Numbered from the stretch's first letter, positions 47,703-59,737 are shown. The stretch is DNA of 64,000 nt from Sulfuritalea sp. (GCA_023229545.1 JALNZB010000003.1:124001-188000); one strand, 5' to 3'. Notes: generated from the letters alone by a model not told the origin. Program-made: numbers and translations.

Positions 47703-47924
47703 TCATCGAGGCTCAGAATCTGCGCCACACACCGCACCAGGAAAGCCGCTTTGCGGACCGACAACGGCAAGCAGGTTCGCCACGCGTGCGCCGCCCTGCT
47801 TCGCCAGCGCGGGGTTTTGCAGCCACATCTGAATGAAGAATTCCCGCATCTGCTCGGATTGAGCCAGGCGCGCGAGCATAAGGTGCTGCGGGATCGTGAC
47901 AGGCTGACGGATGCCTTCAGACAT
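47703..47924 (-). CDS. Small protein of unknown function coupled to a nucleotidyltransferase gene
   Basis: I do not recognise this 73-residue frame (MSEGIRQPVTIPQHLMLARL...). The first ~50 residues look helical and protein-like (EQMREFFIQMWLQNPALAKQ); the last ~20 are less so. ATG 47924 overlaps the end of the nucleotidyltransferase gene by 8 nt, which suggests coupled translation and a two-gene toxin-antitoxin-like unit. It may be truncated at its 3' end. Functional status is uncertain. Confidence 0.5.
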   Translation of the reverse strand: MSEGIRQPVTIPQHLMLARLAQSEQMREFFIQMWLQNPALAKQGGARVANLLAVVGPQSGFPGAVCGADSEPR

Positions 47925-48417
47925 TCGGGTCCTCCCCGCACTTGATCTTTTCCAGCGCCTCGATGTCCAGACGGTCCTTGGGCCTATTCGCGGCGCGCTT
48001 CATCACCAGCAGATCGTCTATTGAAGCAATCGGCACATGCCTGCCAAACAGGTCGCCGGCAACCGCGTTGGCCGCCAGTTTCTCGAATGACACTTCAGGT
48101 CGCACGATCACGTCCACGACGACGCCGCCGGCCTGCGGCTCGCGCAGGGAAAATGCCAGCATGCCCTTTTCTCGATGCCATTGAGCGATCTTGTCGGCAT
48201 CCCTCAGTGATTCGATCGGCACGGGGATTCCCGGTATCAACCCGTGACGCTTGGCAACATCGATGAATCGCGCCAGGTTGTCATCGTTCATCGCCAGCAC
48301 CAGGTCGATGTCGAAGGTGCTGCGCATGTAGCCGTGCAACTGAACGGCCAGCCCGCCCACCAGCACGTAGTCAACCTGCTCGTCCACCAACGACTGGAGC
48401 AATTCGGTGATCTTCAT
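47917..48417 (-). CDS. Nucleotidyltransferase-fold protein (AbiEii/DUF6036-like)
   Basis: The 166-residue protein has the minimal nucleotidyltransferase pattern YVLVGGLAVQLHGYMRSTFDIDLVL (GG...DxD, ~residue 20-44), with a later VIVRPEVSFEKL and KDRLDIEALE. Proteins of this type are toxins or toxin-like enzymes in type IV or MNT-type modules that modify tRNA or proteins. The partner would be the small downstream frame or the upstream small gene at 48521. Activity is inferred from fold only. Confidence 0.75.
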   Translation of the reverse strand: MKITELLQSLVDEQVDYVLVGGLAVQLHGYMRSTFDIDLVLAMNDDNLARFIDVAKRHGLIPGIPVPIESLRDADKIAQWHREKGMLAFSLREPQAGGVVVDVIVRPEVSFEKLAANAVAGDLFGRHVPIASIDDLLVMKRAANRPKDRLDIEALEKIKCGEDPNV

Positions 48418-48520
48418 GGCGCGGATGATCGCATGGATGGGCCGGCGATAGACTCTGGCTTCCCGGCATCCGACCAGTCAGCCGGCTTGCTGCGGCTCGA
48501 AAGAATTGCTTCCGCCGTGC

Positions 48521-48715
48521 TCATGATCGCCGCGTGCGTCCGGCAGCTACGTCGTCCCGCCCAAGCCGCACCGCACGGACGATCCGCTCGGTTTCCGAAA
48601 ACCCGTCGCGCAGAACGAATCTCAGCATCGCGCGCGGGGTGCGTCCGGCGGCGCTCGCCAGTTTTTCCAGGCGGCGCAAGTCGGCTTGACTCAGGCGGGG
48701 ATAGTCTGCGGGCAT
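48521..48715 (-). CDS. Small antitoxin-like protein
   Basis: A 64-residue basic protein (MPADYPRLSQADLRRLEKLA...) whose helices fit a ribbon-helix-helix or related DNA-binding antitoxin. No clear family motif is seen. It lies 40 nt after another small gene and 103 nt before the nucleotidyltransferase gene on the same strand. The start at 48715 excludes a longer frame of arginine-rich shadow sequence. Confidence 0.55.
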   Translation of the reverse strand: MPADYPRLSQADLRRLEKLASAAGRTPRAMLRFVLRDGFSETERIVRAVRLGRDDVAAGRTRRS

Positions 48716-48755
48716 GGTCTTTTCCAAAGGGCTTCGTTTAGGCGGAAAACCGTTG

Positions 48756-49016
48756 TCATTCGCTGTGTTCGACGAAGAACCGGGCGACCTCCGCTTCACT
48801 GGCGAACTCGCCACGATCCGCTGCGGCGACGCGTGCTGCCAGAATTTCCGCGTAGCTTCGACCTTCCGCCTGTGGCCGAGTCGGTATTTCGTCGATTCCG
48901 AGACGGCGGCATACCTTCTCGAACACCGCATCACCGGGAATGGCGGCGACACGATCCGAGTCCAGATCGTCCAGTCGCCGCCGGGCGGCCTCATACATCA
49001 ACTTGGTAGTCTTCAT
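48756..49016 (-). CDS. Small hypothetical protein, antitoxin-like
   Basis: An 86-residue charged helical protein (MKTTKLMYEAARRRLDDL...FASEAEVARFFVEHSE). The C-terminal ASEAEVARFF pattern recalls short antitoxins that wrap a toxin. No catalytic motif is visible. It stands within a run of toxin-antitoxin genes on the minus strand. Confidence 0.55.
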   Translation of the reverse strand: MKTTKLMYEAARRRLDDLDSDRVAAIPGDAVFEKVCRRLGIDEIPTRPQAEGRSYAEILAARVAAADRGEFASEAEVARFFVEHSE

Positions 49017-49147
49017 CGTGGCTTCTCTTTGCGGAAACAGGCGGCAAGCTTATCCATTCCACCGCCCATCCTCGACGCGTCAAGCGCGGCTGAGGTCTTC
49101 GACGGCGCGAGGATGTCGGACAGACGGAATTTCCCAGCGCCTTTTGC

Positions 49148-49573
49148 TCACTCGGCCAACATGAGCGGCACAAACCCCGCCTGACGAAAATGCTCGTCGG
49201 CCGCCAGTGCATTGGTGATGTCGCGACGAGACATCAGGACAAACGACAGGCAATCGGTAAGACTCCATTCCTTGTCCGTCCTGGCGCCGAAGAGATCGAA
49301 AGCGTCCTGCCACAGCAAGGGATCGGTCGCCACGATTTCGACATTCGGATCGGCGCGCAGGGCCTTGATGAACTGGATCGCGGTCGGTCGCCAAGCTTGT
49401 TTCGCCAGTGCCGCGCCGATCTCGAAAATTACCGCATCGGTGGTGATGACGAGTGCCGGGCCAGTCCGGAGTTCAACCGCCAGCCGCCTGGCGGCAGAAT
49501 GATATTGATCGCGTGGCGACAACAGCGCGATGGCGAAGCCGGTGTCGAGAAAAATCGGCTTCGCAACGGTCAT
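49148..49573 (-). CDS. vapC: VapC-type PIN-domain toxin
   Basis: The 141-residue PIN protein shows the acidic metal site: IFLDTGFAIALL (Asp 10), VIFEIGAAL (Glu), KEWSLTDCLSF (Asp) and ALAADEHF (Asp). PIN toxins cleave tRNA or rRNA in a Mg-dependent way. It overlaps its antitoxin gene by ATGA. It differs clearly from the two other PIN genes of the island, so the three are not recent duplicates. Confidence 0.88.
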   Translation of the reverse strand: MTVAKPIFLDTGFAIALLSPRDQYHSAARRLAVELRTGPALVITTDAVIFEIGAALAKQAWRPTAIQFIKALRADPNVEIVATDPLLWQDAFDLFGARTDKEWSLTDCLSFVLMSRRDITNALAADEHFRQAGFVPLMLAE

Positions 49574-49794
49574 GTTCGGTGATCGTAAAGGCGGTCGGCA
49601 AAACGAGTTGAATAGTCCGCCGGCGCATCAATTTTCAGACCCTCGACAGCGTCAAGAAAGCTCGTCGTCGCCCCGACCGTCCGCGGTTCATTCTGGTGGC
49701 GGGTAGCGAGGAATTCGGCAAAGTCGAGAATCTCAGTGACTTCACGTTCCGGCAGGGATTCGATCAGCTTGGTAATGCGCTCGGTTGCACCCAT
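49570..49794 (-). CDS. DUF2281/VapB-like antitoxin
   Basis: The 74-residue product (MGATERITKLIESLPEREVTEILDFAEFL...) has the helical opening typical of DUF2281-like antitoxins, with a C-terminal toxin-binding tail. It immediately precedes and overlaps the PIN toxin gene. ATG 49794 is chosen by family length; the longer frame to 50040 overlaps the restriction-modification gene end. Confidence 0.82.
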   Translation of the reverse strand: MGATERITKLIESLPEREVTEILDFAEFLATRHQNEPRTVGATTSFLDAVEGLKIDAPADYSTRFADRLYDHRT

Positions 49795-49841
49795 GGTCTG
49801 CTCCAGCAGGCTAACAAGTCGAAGTGTAGCCCAATTCTCCG

Positions 49842-53299
<3,458 letters not shown>

Positions 53300-53300
<1 letters not shown>

Positions 53301-53698
53301 CAGCTCGGACACAAGGCCACCGCCGGAAATGCTTCGGCACGTTTCGCTTTGCTTACGAAATCCCTGTCGAAAGTCATCAACGTGGCCGTGGCGGGCGACA
53401 GGCTCAGATGCAGCGCGTCGGCGAAGTCCAGGCCCTGCTCGAACCATTCCACGGCGCGATACAACGCGGTTTCATTCGGCAGCCGCATGGCCGGCAAGCC
53501 CAGCACATGGCGCAGTGCGCCGACGATCTCGGCGCGGGAACAATCGCTGCATTCCAGCACCCAGACCAGTTCGAGAATGATGGTGGAGGTAATGGTGACT
53601 TGCGGGGAAGTTTCCAGCAGGCGTGCGGCGCGCTTGGCCTGCGCGACATCGTCGTTGAGCAGGTAGCGCAGCAAGAGGTTGGTGTCGAGGACGATCAT
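53300..53698 (-). CDS. vapC: VapC-type PIN-domain toxin
   Basis: The 132-residue PIN protein has VLDTNLLLRYLLND (first Asp), ILELVWVL (Glu), GLDFADALH (Asp) and TFDRDF (Asp), a complete four-acid site. The AbrB-type antitoxin gene lies 7 nt upstream. Its stop overlaps the start of the restriction-modification gene by 1 nt, so toxin-antitoxin and restriction genes may be co-translated. Confidence 0.92.
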
Positions 53699-53705
53699 GG
53701 CCGCG

Positions 53706-53972
53706 TCACTTTGCGGCGTTTTTTTGTTTCAGCAGCTTGCCTACAGCGAGCTTGATCTCCGCTTGCGCCGGAGCCTTGCGCCCCGCCTTGGCCAACAAGC
53801 CGAGGCCGAGTGCAACGTCGGTGCGGGCGAAGCGCTGTTCCGCCTGGCGCAAGTGAATTTCTTCGCCGTCGGCAAAAATCGCCAGCTCGCTGCCGGCTTC
53901 AATGTGAAAGGCGGCGCGCAGGCTCTTCGGGATGACGATCTGGCCCTTGCTCGAAACGCGGACGGTTTCCAT
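53706..53972 (-). CDS. AbrB/SpoVT-type antitoxin
   Basis: The 88-residue protein starts METVRVSSKGQIVIPKSLRAAFHI, the swapped-hairpin AbrB DNA-binding domain, followed by GSELAIFADGEEIHLR and a tail that should bind the PIN toxin. Antitoxins of this type autoregulate their operon. Confidence 0.92.
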   Translation of the reverse strand: METVRVSSKGQIVIPKSLRAAFHIEAGSELAIFADGEEIHLRQAEQRFARTDVALGLGLLAKAGRKAPAQAEIKLAVGKLLKQKNAAK

Positions 53973-54033
53973 GGCGACTCCATAAGTAAGACCGGGTAAG
54001 ACGAATCATAACGGGATTCAGCTTCGCCGTGTC

Positions 54034-54057
54034 GCCGTGTCGCCAGCGCCGACTTTC
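54034..54057. repeat. Short dispersed repeat, copy 11
   Basis: GCCGTGTCGCCAGCGCCGAC plus TTTC, preceded by an additional GCCGTGTC unit at 54026-54033, which links this family to the octamer repeat at 43911-44007. It lies between two toxin-antitoxin units. Confidence 0.8.
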
Positions 54058-54097
54058 TGCGTGCCACGGAACTTTCCGGCTGCTTCGCGACCGCTGT

Positions 54098-54505
54098 TCA
54101 GATCGCGCGAGAAACGTCGGTCAGCCCAAAGTCGCCACCCTTGAACAGCAGGGGCACGTCGTATTGGCGCGCAAGCGCATAGGCAAAGCAATCGCCAAAG
54201 TTCAGGCTGGCCGCGTGACGGCCCTTGCCGTAGCGCTGGAATGCATCGGCGGCGGCATCGGCGAGGACTTCATCCGCTGGCAAGGTGCGAATCTGGTAGC
54301 GAGCGAGCAGTTCGCGTGCATAAGCAGCGCCATCGCCGAGCAACCGCACGGAAGCGACCATCAGCAGTTCGGTCCGGTTCGGCGCCGCGATTCCCCAGCG
54401 CGGAATTTGCGCCAACGCATCGAGGTAAACGGTCGCATCGCTCTCGCGCAGCAGGATGGCGACCAGCGCGCTGGTATCGACGACCGCGTCAACCGGGGAG
54501 GCCAT
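54098..54505 (-). CDS. vapC: VapC/FitB-type PIN-domain toxin
   Basis: The 135-residue product has AVVDTSALVAILL (Asp), APNRTELLMV (Glu), LNFGDCFAYALA (Asp) and LLFKGGDFGLTD (Asp), typical of the VapC/FitB branch. ATG 54505 overlaps the antitoxin gene by 17 nt; the longer frame is shadow sequence. Confidence 0.9.
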   Translation of the reverse strand: MASPVDAVVDTSALVAILLRESDATVYLDALAQIPRWGIAAPNRTELLMVASVRLLGDGAAYARELLARYQIRTLPADEVLADAAADAFQRYGKGRHAASLNFGDCFAYALARQYDVPLLFKGGDFGLTDVSRAI

Positions 54506-54749
54506 GGACGTCGTAGCCGACGATCTGATCGGGCGTGCGATTATCGTCGGTGAGACGTGGCCAGACCATGGCATCGAGCCAGGCCAAAGTCGCCTCGGTG
54601 GATGGCTTGGCTTGCGGCGCCGACGCACCCATCGCGGCACTCAGCGCGACGATGGCCTCTTGCGTCATGGAGCGATGGTGCGCGGCAGCGGCGGCCTTGA
54701 GCTTGCCGTGAAGCTCGGTGGGCACGTTTCGCAGAACGAGGGTGGGCAT
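54489..54749 (-). CDS. FitA/VapB-type ribbon-helix-helix antitoxin
   Basis: The 86-residue product opens MPTLVLRNVPTELHGKLKAAA with the ribbon-helix-helix beta strand and helix, then HHRSMTQEAIVAL, as in FitA-like antitoxins. It pairs with the overlapping PIN toxin gene and is the last accessory gene before the TCA operon. Confidence 0.9.
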   Translation of the reverse strand: MPTLVLRNVPTELHGKLKAAAAAHHRSMTQEAIVALSAAMGASAPQAKPSTEATLAWLDAMVWPRLTDDNRTPDQIVGYDVHGLPG

Positions 54750-54831
54750 GGCGGAACTCCTGTGCAGATAAGGCCCAATGCTAGCAAAACGCTAGCACTA
54801 AGGCAATCTGCGGCATCCGCTGGCTCGAACC

Positions 54832-54855
54832 GCCGTGTCGCCAACGCCGACTTTC
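54832..54855. repeat. Short dispersed repeat, copy 12
   Basis: GCCGTGTCGCCAACGCCGAC plus TTTC, with one change (G to A) in the core. It lies between the antitoxin gene and frdA; the following TGC matches copy 11 too. Confidence 0.75.
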
Positions 54856-54921
54856 TGCTTCGATATTGCTGGTACGGAGCCGGGGCTACCGGCAATCCGT
54901 ACGCATGCAAAGGGTCTTCCG

Positions 54922-56634
54922 CTAGCTGGATGCCAACCGGCTGCGCAGCATGGAATGCCGCGCCGGGATATTGCCGAGGCGGGCCATCTGCTGGATCTTG
55001 ACGTCATCCGGGGTATAGGACGGCAGAATAAGCGGCGAGACGAGGTCGGTGGTGATGTTCTCGCGTTCGAGTTCGGCGGCATGGGCGGCGACATGGTCGA
55101 CGTTGAGCTTGCCGACGATCTTGGCGCTCTTGGCGTATTCGCTGGCGTACTGGCCGGCGCGACGACCGAAGACGTTGTAATCGAGTACCGAGTTGCCCAT
55201 CAGGCGGTTGCGGCCATGGACGCCGCCGGAGGCCTCGCCGGCGACATACAGGCCGGGAATATTGGTCTCGCATCGCTCGTTGATGCCGATGCCGCCGTTC
55301 TGGTAGTGCAGCGACGGGTAAACCAGCATCGGCTGCTTGACGATATCGATGCCGAAGCGGTCGAACTGGCGGCACATGCCGGGGAACTGGTGGCGGGTAT
55401 AGCCGTCGCCGTGGATCATGTCGATCAGCGGCGAGTCGAGCCAGACGCCGGTACGACCGACAAAGGTGTCGACGCCGTTGTTGCGGTCGGCGCTGCACTC
55501 GCGAATGATGGCGGCCGACTCGATGTCGCGCGGCTCGCGCGGGAAGACGAACAGTTCGCCGAACTTGTTGAGCGGCTGGCCGCCGGCGCCACGAATCTTT
55601 TCGGTAATCAGGAAACCGGCGATCTGCTCGGGGAATACCGCTCCGGTCGGATGGTACTGCACCGAGTCCATGAACTTGAGCTGGGCGCCCGCGCGGTAGC
55701 CGATGACCAGGCCGTCGCCGGTGGCGCCGTAATGGTTGGTGGTGGCGAAGCCGCGAATATGCAGGCGACCGAAACCGCCGGTGGTGATGATGGTGGATTT
55801 GGCCTTGACGGTAAGGAACTGCTCGGTGTCGAGGCTGTAGAGCACGGCGCCGGCGCAGTGGCCGTTTTCGTCGAGGATCAGTTCCACCGCCGGCTCGAAT
55901 TCGCGCACTGAAATCATGTCGGGGTGATTCTTCACCTCGTCCATCAGGGTGCGCATGATGGTGGCGCCGATCAGGTCGCGGCAGGAGACCATGCGCTTTC
56001 TGGAAGTGCCGCCGCCGTGCAGCACCTGCATCGCGCCGTCGTCCATCTTGTCCCAGATGACGCCGAGGTTTTCCAGGTCGCGCACCACGTCGGGCGCGTC
56101 CTCGGTCAGCACGCGGACCAGTTCGGGAATGTTCTCGAAGTGACCGCCGCCGATGGCGTCGAGGTAGTGGCGGGTCGGCGAATCGGTCTTCGATACCGCC
56201 GCCTGCATGCCGCCCTCGGACATCATGGTGTTGGCATCGCCCATGCGCAGCTTGGTGGCGATCAGCGATTTGACGCCGTTGCGCATGGCCATGATCGACG
56301 CCCAGCAACCGGCGCCGCCGCCGCCAATGATGAGCAGGTCGGTCTCGTAGTCGGGCTCGCGCAGATGGATGTCCATCAGCTTCGGCTCGATCATCGAGTG
56401 CGCCTCCAGCATATCGGCCACCTCGGTGGTGATGTCCTCGCCGCGATTGGGACCGACGCGAACCGGGCGCTTGGCGCCCGCCGCGAAGTCAGGGTGGTAC
56501 TTGGACAACACGTCCTTGCGCTCGTCGGCATTCATCGGCGGATAGACGGGCTGGCCGCTCATGGCCAGTTCGAGTCGCGCGGGCCGGGTTCGCTCAACGG
56601 CTTTCAGCGTCTCGGCTAGATAATCTGGATACAT
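54922..56634 (-). CDS. frdA: Fumarate reductase / succinate dehydrogenase flavoprotein, atypical
   Basis: FrdA-like flavoprotein (570 residues). The FAD Rossmann motif is LLIIGGGGAGCWASIMA (~residue 101). Substrate-site motifs are QYHPTGAVFPEQ, LITEKIRGAGGQPLN and RNRLMGNSVLDYNVFGRRAG. Aligned with E. coli FrdA (MRSHTVAAEGG), the segment here is ANTMMSEGG (residues 134-142): the FAD-linking His is Asn 135, so FAD is probably non-covalent. An extra ~95-residue N-terminal leader precedes the FAD domain. Loss of covalent FAD is known to abolish succinate oxidation but not fumarate reduction in E. coli FRD, so a reductive direction is favoured. No membrane-anchor gene follows; the transcript ends at the toxin-antitoxin island. 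Confidence 0.88.
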   Translation of the reverse strand: MYPDYLAETLKAVERTRPARLELAMSGQPVYPPMNADERKDVLSKYHPDFAAGAKRPVRVGPNRGEDITTEVADMLEAHSMIEPKLMDIHLREPDYETDLLIIGGGGAGCWASIMAMRNGVKSLIATKLRMGDANTMMSEGGMQAAVSKTDSPTRHYLDAIGGGHFENIPELVRVLTEDAPDVVRDLENLGVIWDKMDDGAMQVLHGGGTSRKRMVSCRDLIGATIMRTLMDEVKNHPDMISVREFEPAVELILDENGHCAGAVLYSLDTEQFLTVKAKSTIITTGGFGRLHIRGFATTNHYGATGDGLVIGYRAGAQLKFMDSVQYHPTGAVFPEQIAGFLITEKIRGAGGQPLNKFGELFVFPREPRDIESAAIIRECSADRNNGVDTFVGRTGVWLDSPLIDMIHGDGYTRHQFPGMCRQFDRFGIDIVKQPMLVYPSLHYQNGGIGINERCETNIPGLYVAGEASGGVHGRNRLMGNSVLDYNVFGRRAGQYASEYAKSAKIVGKLNVDHVAAHAAELERENITTDLVSPLILPSYTPDDVKIQQMARLGNIPARHSMLRSRLASS

Positions 56635-56645
56635 CTTTTACTCCC

Positions 56646-56672
56646 AAAAACCCGACGATATGCAATCGTCGG
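56646..56672 (-). terminator. Candidate attenuator between frdB and frdA
   Basis: On the minus strand CCGACGAT and ATCGTCGG form a perfect 8-bp stem with a 5-nt loop followed by G and TTTTT. It lies between the frdB stop and the frdA ribosome site GGGAG. Partial termination would lower FrdA relative to FrdB. Confidence 0.5.
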
Positions 56673-56700
56673 TCTGGTTACGTGGAAATTGCGGGACCGC

Positions 56701-57426
56701 TTACGGCTCTATGTCGCGACCGTAATAAAGCTTGCTCAGGACGGACGTGTCCATTTCCATCAGCTCGGCATATTCGGCGTCGTACTGGCGAGAGCGCACT
56801 TCGGTAAGGCGATCATCGAGCTCCTTGCTTTCCTTGCGCAGGTAGCGCCCGGTAAGCCGCTTGCAGAGGATGCCGACTTCGTGCTGAATCAGTTCGGCCG
56901 GGCAACGCAGGGCGCACAGGCCGCAGGCGACGCAGTCGAAGGACATATCCGCCACTGCGGCGATGTCGCCGCGCATCGCTGCCTGGATGTAGTCCATCAC
57001 CGGCAGCTTCTGCGGACAGGCCTTGGTGCAGGTACCGCAGGCGACGCAGCGGAAAGTGACCGGGTAGACCTCCAGGATCGTATTGACGTTGGGCTTGAGC
57101 TTTTCGAGGTCGTAGACGGTCTTTTCCATCGGCACCGACGGAATCATCGTCAGCGACATGCCTTCCTTGACCAGCGTGGTGCAGGCCAGGCCGGTGTATA
57201 GCTTGAAGTCGCCGGGCAGTCGATAGATGGTGGCGCAGGCGCCGCAGAATCCTTCGCGGCAACCGGCGCCGCGAATGATCTGGTGTCCGGCGTGCTCGAT
57301 CGCGCGCATGATGGTCGCATGTTCCGGCACGACATGGGGCTTGCCCATGATGAATACCTTGACCATGTTCGCCTGCACGCGTTGCCGCTTGCCGCCTTCC
57401 TGACTTGCTTGCTTGTCGCTTTCCAT
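56701..57426 (-). CDS. frdB: Fumarate reductase iron-sulphur subunit, ferredoxin-type
   Basis: FrdB-like protein (241 residues): an N-terminal plant-type [2Fe-2S] domain (GCREGFCGACATIY and a later Cys) followed by two CxxCxxCxxxCP motifs, FRCVACGTCTKACP and DCVACGLCALRCP (~35 residues apart). Canonical SdhB/FrdB has [4Fe-4S] plus [3Fe-4S], the latter lacking one Cys. Here both look like full [4Fe-4S] sites, as in soluble or thiol- or NAD-linked fumarate reductases. It is transcribed after icd and before frdA. Confidence 0.88.
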   Translation of the reverse strand: MESDKQASQEGGKRQRVQANMVKVFIMGKPHVVPEHATIMRAIEHAGHQIIRGAGCREGFCGACATIYRLPGDFKLYTGLACTTLVKEGMSLTMIPSVPMEKTVYDLEKLKPNVNTILEVYPVTFRCVACGTCTKACPQKLPVMDYIQAAMRGDIAAVADMSFDCVACGLCALRCPAELIQHEVGILCKRLTGRYLRKESKELDDRLTEVRSRQYDAEYAELMEMDTSVLSKLYYGRDIEP

Positions 57427-57471
57427 TCCCGTTCCTTATATATCCGTCAGTTCGTCCGCCGCCGCCCTCGA

Positions 57472-59697
57472 CTAACCGAGAGCAGCCAGGGCCGCATTCA
57501 AAGTTGCGCTGGGCCGCATGGCTTTCGATGTCTTTTCAAAATCCGGATGATAGTAGCCGCCCATATCCACGGGTTTCCCCTGGGCCGCCGTCAGTTCGCC
57601 AAGAATCTTCGCCTCGTTGTCCGCCAGCGTCTTGGCCAAGGGCGCGAACCGCGCCTGAATCTCCTTGTCCTTGCTTTGCGCGGCCAGCGCCTGCGCCCAG
57701 TACTGGGCAAGGTAGAAGTGGCTGCCCCGATTGTCCAGTTCGCCGACCTTGCGCGCCGGCGAGCGGTTGTTGTCGAGAATCTTGCCGTTGGCCTGATCGA
57801 GCGTATCGGCCAGAACCTGCGCCTTGTCGTTCTTGAAGGTCTGCGCCAGATGCTCCAGCGACACGCCCAACGCCAGGAATTCGCCCAGCGAATCCCAGCG
57901 CAGATAGCCTTCTTCCTGGAACTGCTGGACATGCTTCGGCGCCGAGCCGCCGGCCCCCGTCTCGAACAGGCCGCCGCCGTTCATCAGCGGCACGATGGAC
58001 AGCATCTTGGCGCTGGTGTTCAGCTCCAGGATCGGGAACAGGTCGGTGAGGTAGTCGCGCAACACGTTGCCGGTGACGGAAATGGTGTCCAGCCCCTTGC
58101 GGATGCGTTCCAGCGAGACGCGGCAGGCATCCGCCGGCTCCATGATCTTGATGTCGAGACCCGAGGTGTCGTGATCCTTGAGATACTTCTCGACCTTGGC
58201 GATGATCTGCGCGTCATGAGCGCGGTTCTTGTCGAGCCAGAAAATCGCCGGGGTGTTGGACAGGCGGGCGCGGGTAACGGCCAGTTTGACCCAGTCCTGG
58301 ATCGGCGCGTCCTTGGTCTGGCAGGCACGGAACACGTCGCCCGCCTCCACTTTCACTTCCAGCAAGGTCTTGCCGGAGGCATCGACGATGCGCACCGCGC
58401 CGTCGCCGGCCACTTCAAAGGTCTTGTCGTGCGAACCGTATTCCTCGGCCTTTTGCGCCATCAAGCCGACGTTGGGCACGGAGCCCATGGTGGCCGGATC
58501 GAGCGCGCCGTTTTTCTTGCAGTCTTCGACGGTGGCATGGTACACGCCCGCATAATTGCGGTCGGGAATCATCGCCAGCGTGTCCTTGGCCTTGCCGTCG
58601 CGGCCCCACATCTTGCCGCCGTCGCGGATCATGGGCGGCATGGAAGCGTCGATGATCACATCGCTGGGCACATGCAGGTTGGTGATGCCCTTGTCGGAGT
58701 TGACCATGGCCAGTTCCGGACCTGCGGCATAACAAGCCTGAATGTCGGCCTCGATGGCTTTGCGCTGGTCTTCCGGCAGCGTGGCGATCTTGGCATACAG
58801 GTCGCCCAGACCGTTGTTGGGATTCACGCCCAGCGTCTTGAATGTCGCGGCGTGCTTGGCGAACACGTCCTTGAAGAATACCGAGACAGCGTGACCAAAC
58901 AGGATGGGGTCGGAGACCTTCATCATGGTGGCCTTGAGGTGCAGCGACAACAACACGCCTTCCTGCTTGGCGGCCTTGATCTGCTCGGCATAGAACGCGC
59001 GCAGGCTGTTGACGTTCATGGCGCAGGCATCGATTACTTCGCCCGCCTTGAGGTTCAGCTTGTCCTTGAGCACGGTGGCTTTGCCGTCATTGCCGACAAA
59101 TTCGATGCGCACGCTGGTGGCCTCGGGAACGACGGTCGAAATTTCGCTACCGTAAAAATCGCCGGAATTCATGTGCGCGACGCGGGTTTTGGAATCGGAT
59201 ACCCAGGCGCCCGTGCGGTGCGGATGCTTCTTGGCGAAGTTCTTCACCGAGAGGGCCGCACGGCGATCGGAGTTGCCCTCGCGCAGCACCGGATTCACGG
59301 CGCTGCCGAGAACCTTGCCGTAGCGGGCCTTGATCTCCTTCTCGGCATCGTTCTGCGGCGCTTCCGGAAAATCCGGAACCTTGTAGCCCTGCGACTGCAA
59401 TTCCTTGATCGCGGCCTTCAACTGCGGCTGGGAGGCGCTGACATTCGGCAGCTTGATGATGTTGGCGTCGGGTTTTTGCGTCAACTCGCCGAGCCAGGTC
59501 AGGTCGTCGTTGACGCGCTGGGCTTCGGTCAGGTTTTCCGGAAAGTTGGCAAGGATTCTGCCGGCGAGGGAAATATTCCTGGTTTCAACGGCAACGCCGG
59601 CGGCTTTGGTGAAGGCCTGGACGATAGGCAGCAGAGAATAAGTCGCCAGCGCTGGCGCCTCATCGACCATGGTGTAATAAATTATCGCTTTTGTCAT
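57472..59697 (-). CDS. icd: Monomeric NADP-dependent isocitrate dehydrogenase
   Basis: This 741-residue enzyme is the monomeric IDH type, which decarboxylates isocitrate to 2-oxoglutarate with NADP or runs in reverse under high CO2. Family landmarks are IIYYTMVDEAPALATYSLLP at the start, NSDRRAALSVKNFAKKHPH, LHLKATMMKVSDPI and GGSAPKHVQQF near the C terminus. ATG 59697 has GAGGAAA upstream and matches the family start; the frame to 59775 is a spurious extension. It is third in the TCA operon, between aconitase and frdB. Confidence 0.96.
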   Translation of the reverse strand: MTKAIIYYTMVDEAPALATYSLLPIVQAFTKAAGVAVETRNISLAGRILANFPENLTEAQRVNDDLTWLGELTQKPDANIIKLPNVSASQPQLKAAIKELQSQGYKVPDFPEAPQNDAEKEIKARYGKVLGSAVNPVLREGNSDRRAALSVKNFAKKHPHRTGAWVSDSKTRVAHMNSGDFYGSEISTVVPEATSVRIEFVGNDGKATVLKDKLNLKAGEVIDACAMNVNSLRAFYAEQIKAAKQEGVLLSLHLKATMMKVSDPILFGHAVSVFFKDVFAKHAATFKTLGVNPNNGLGDLYAKIATLPEDQRKAIEADIQACYAAGPELAMVNSDKGITNLHVPSDVIIDASMPPMIRDGGKMWGRDGKAKDTLAMIPDRNYAGVYHATVEDCKKNGALDPATMGSVPNVGLMAQKAEEYGSHDKTFEVAGDGAVRIVDASGKTLLEVKVEAGDVFRACQTKDAPIQDWVKLAVTRARLSNTPAIFWLDKNRAHDAQIIAKVEKYLKDHDTSGLDIKIMEPADACRVSLERIRKGLDTISVTGNVLRDYLTDLFPILELNTSAKMLSIVPLMNGGGLFETGAGGSAPKHVQQFQEEGYLRWDSLGEFLALGVSLEHLAQTFKNDKAQVLADTLDQANGKILDNNRSPARKVGELDNRGSHFYLAQYWAQALAAQSKDKEIQARFAPLAKTLADNEAKILGELTAAQGKPVDMGGYYHPDFEKTSKAMRPSATLNAALAALG

Positions 59698-59737
59698 AAT
59701 TATTTCCTCTTCAATCAAGAATTCCGGGGCGTTCCGT

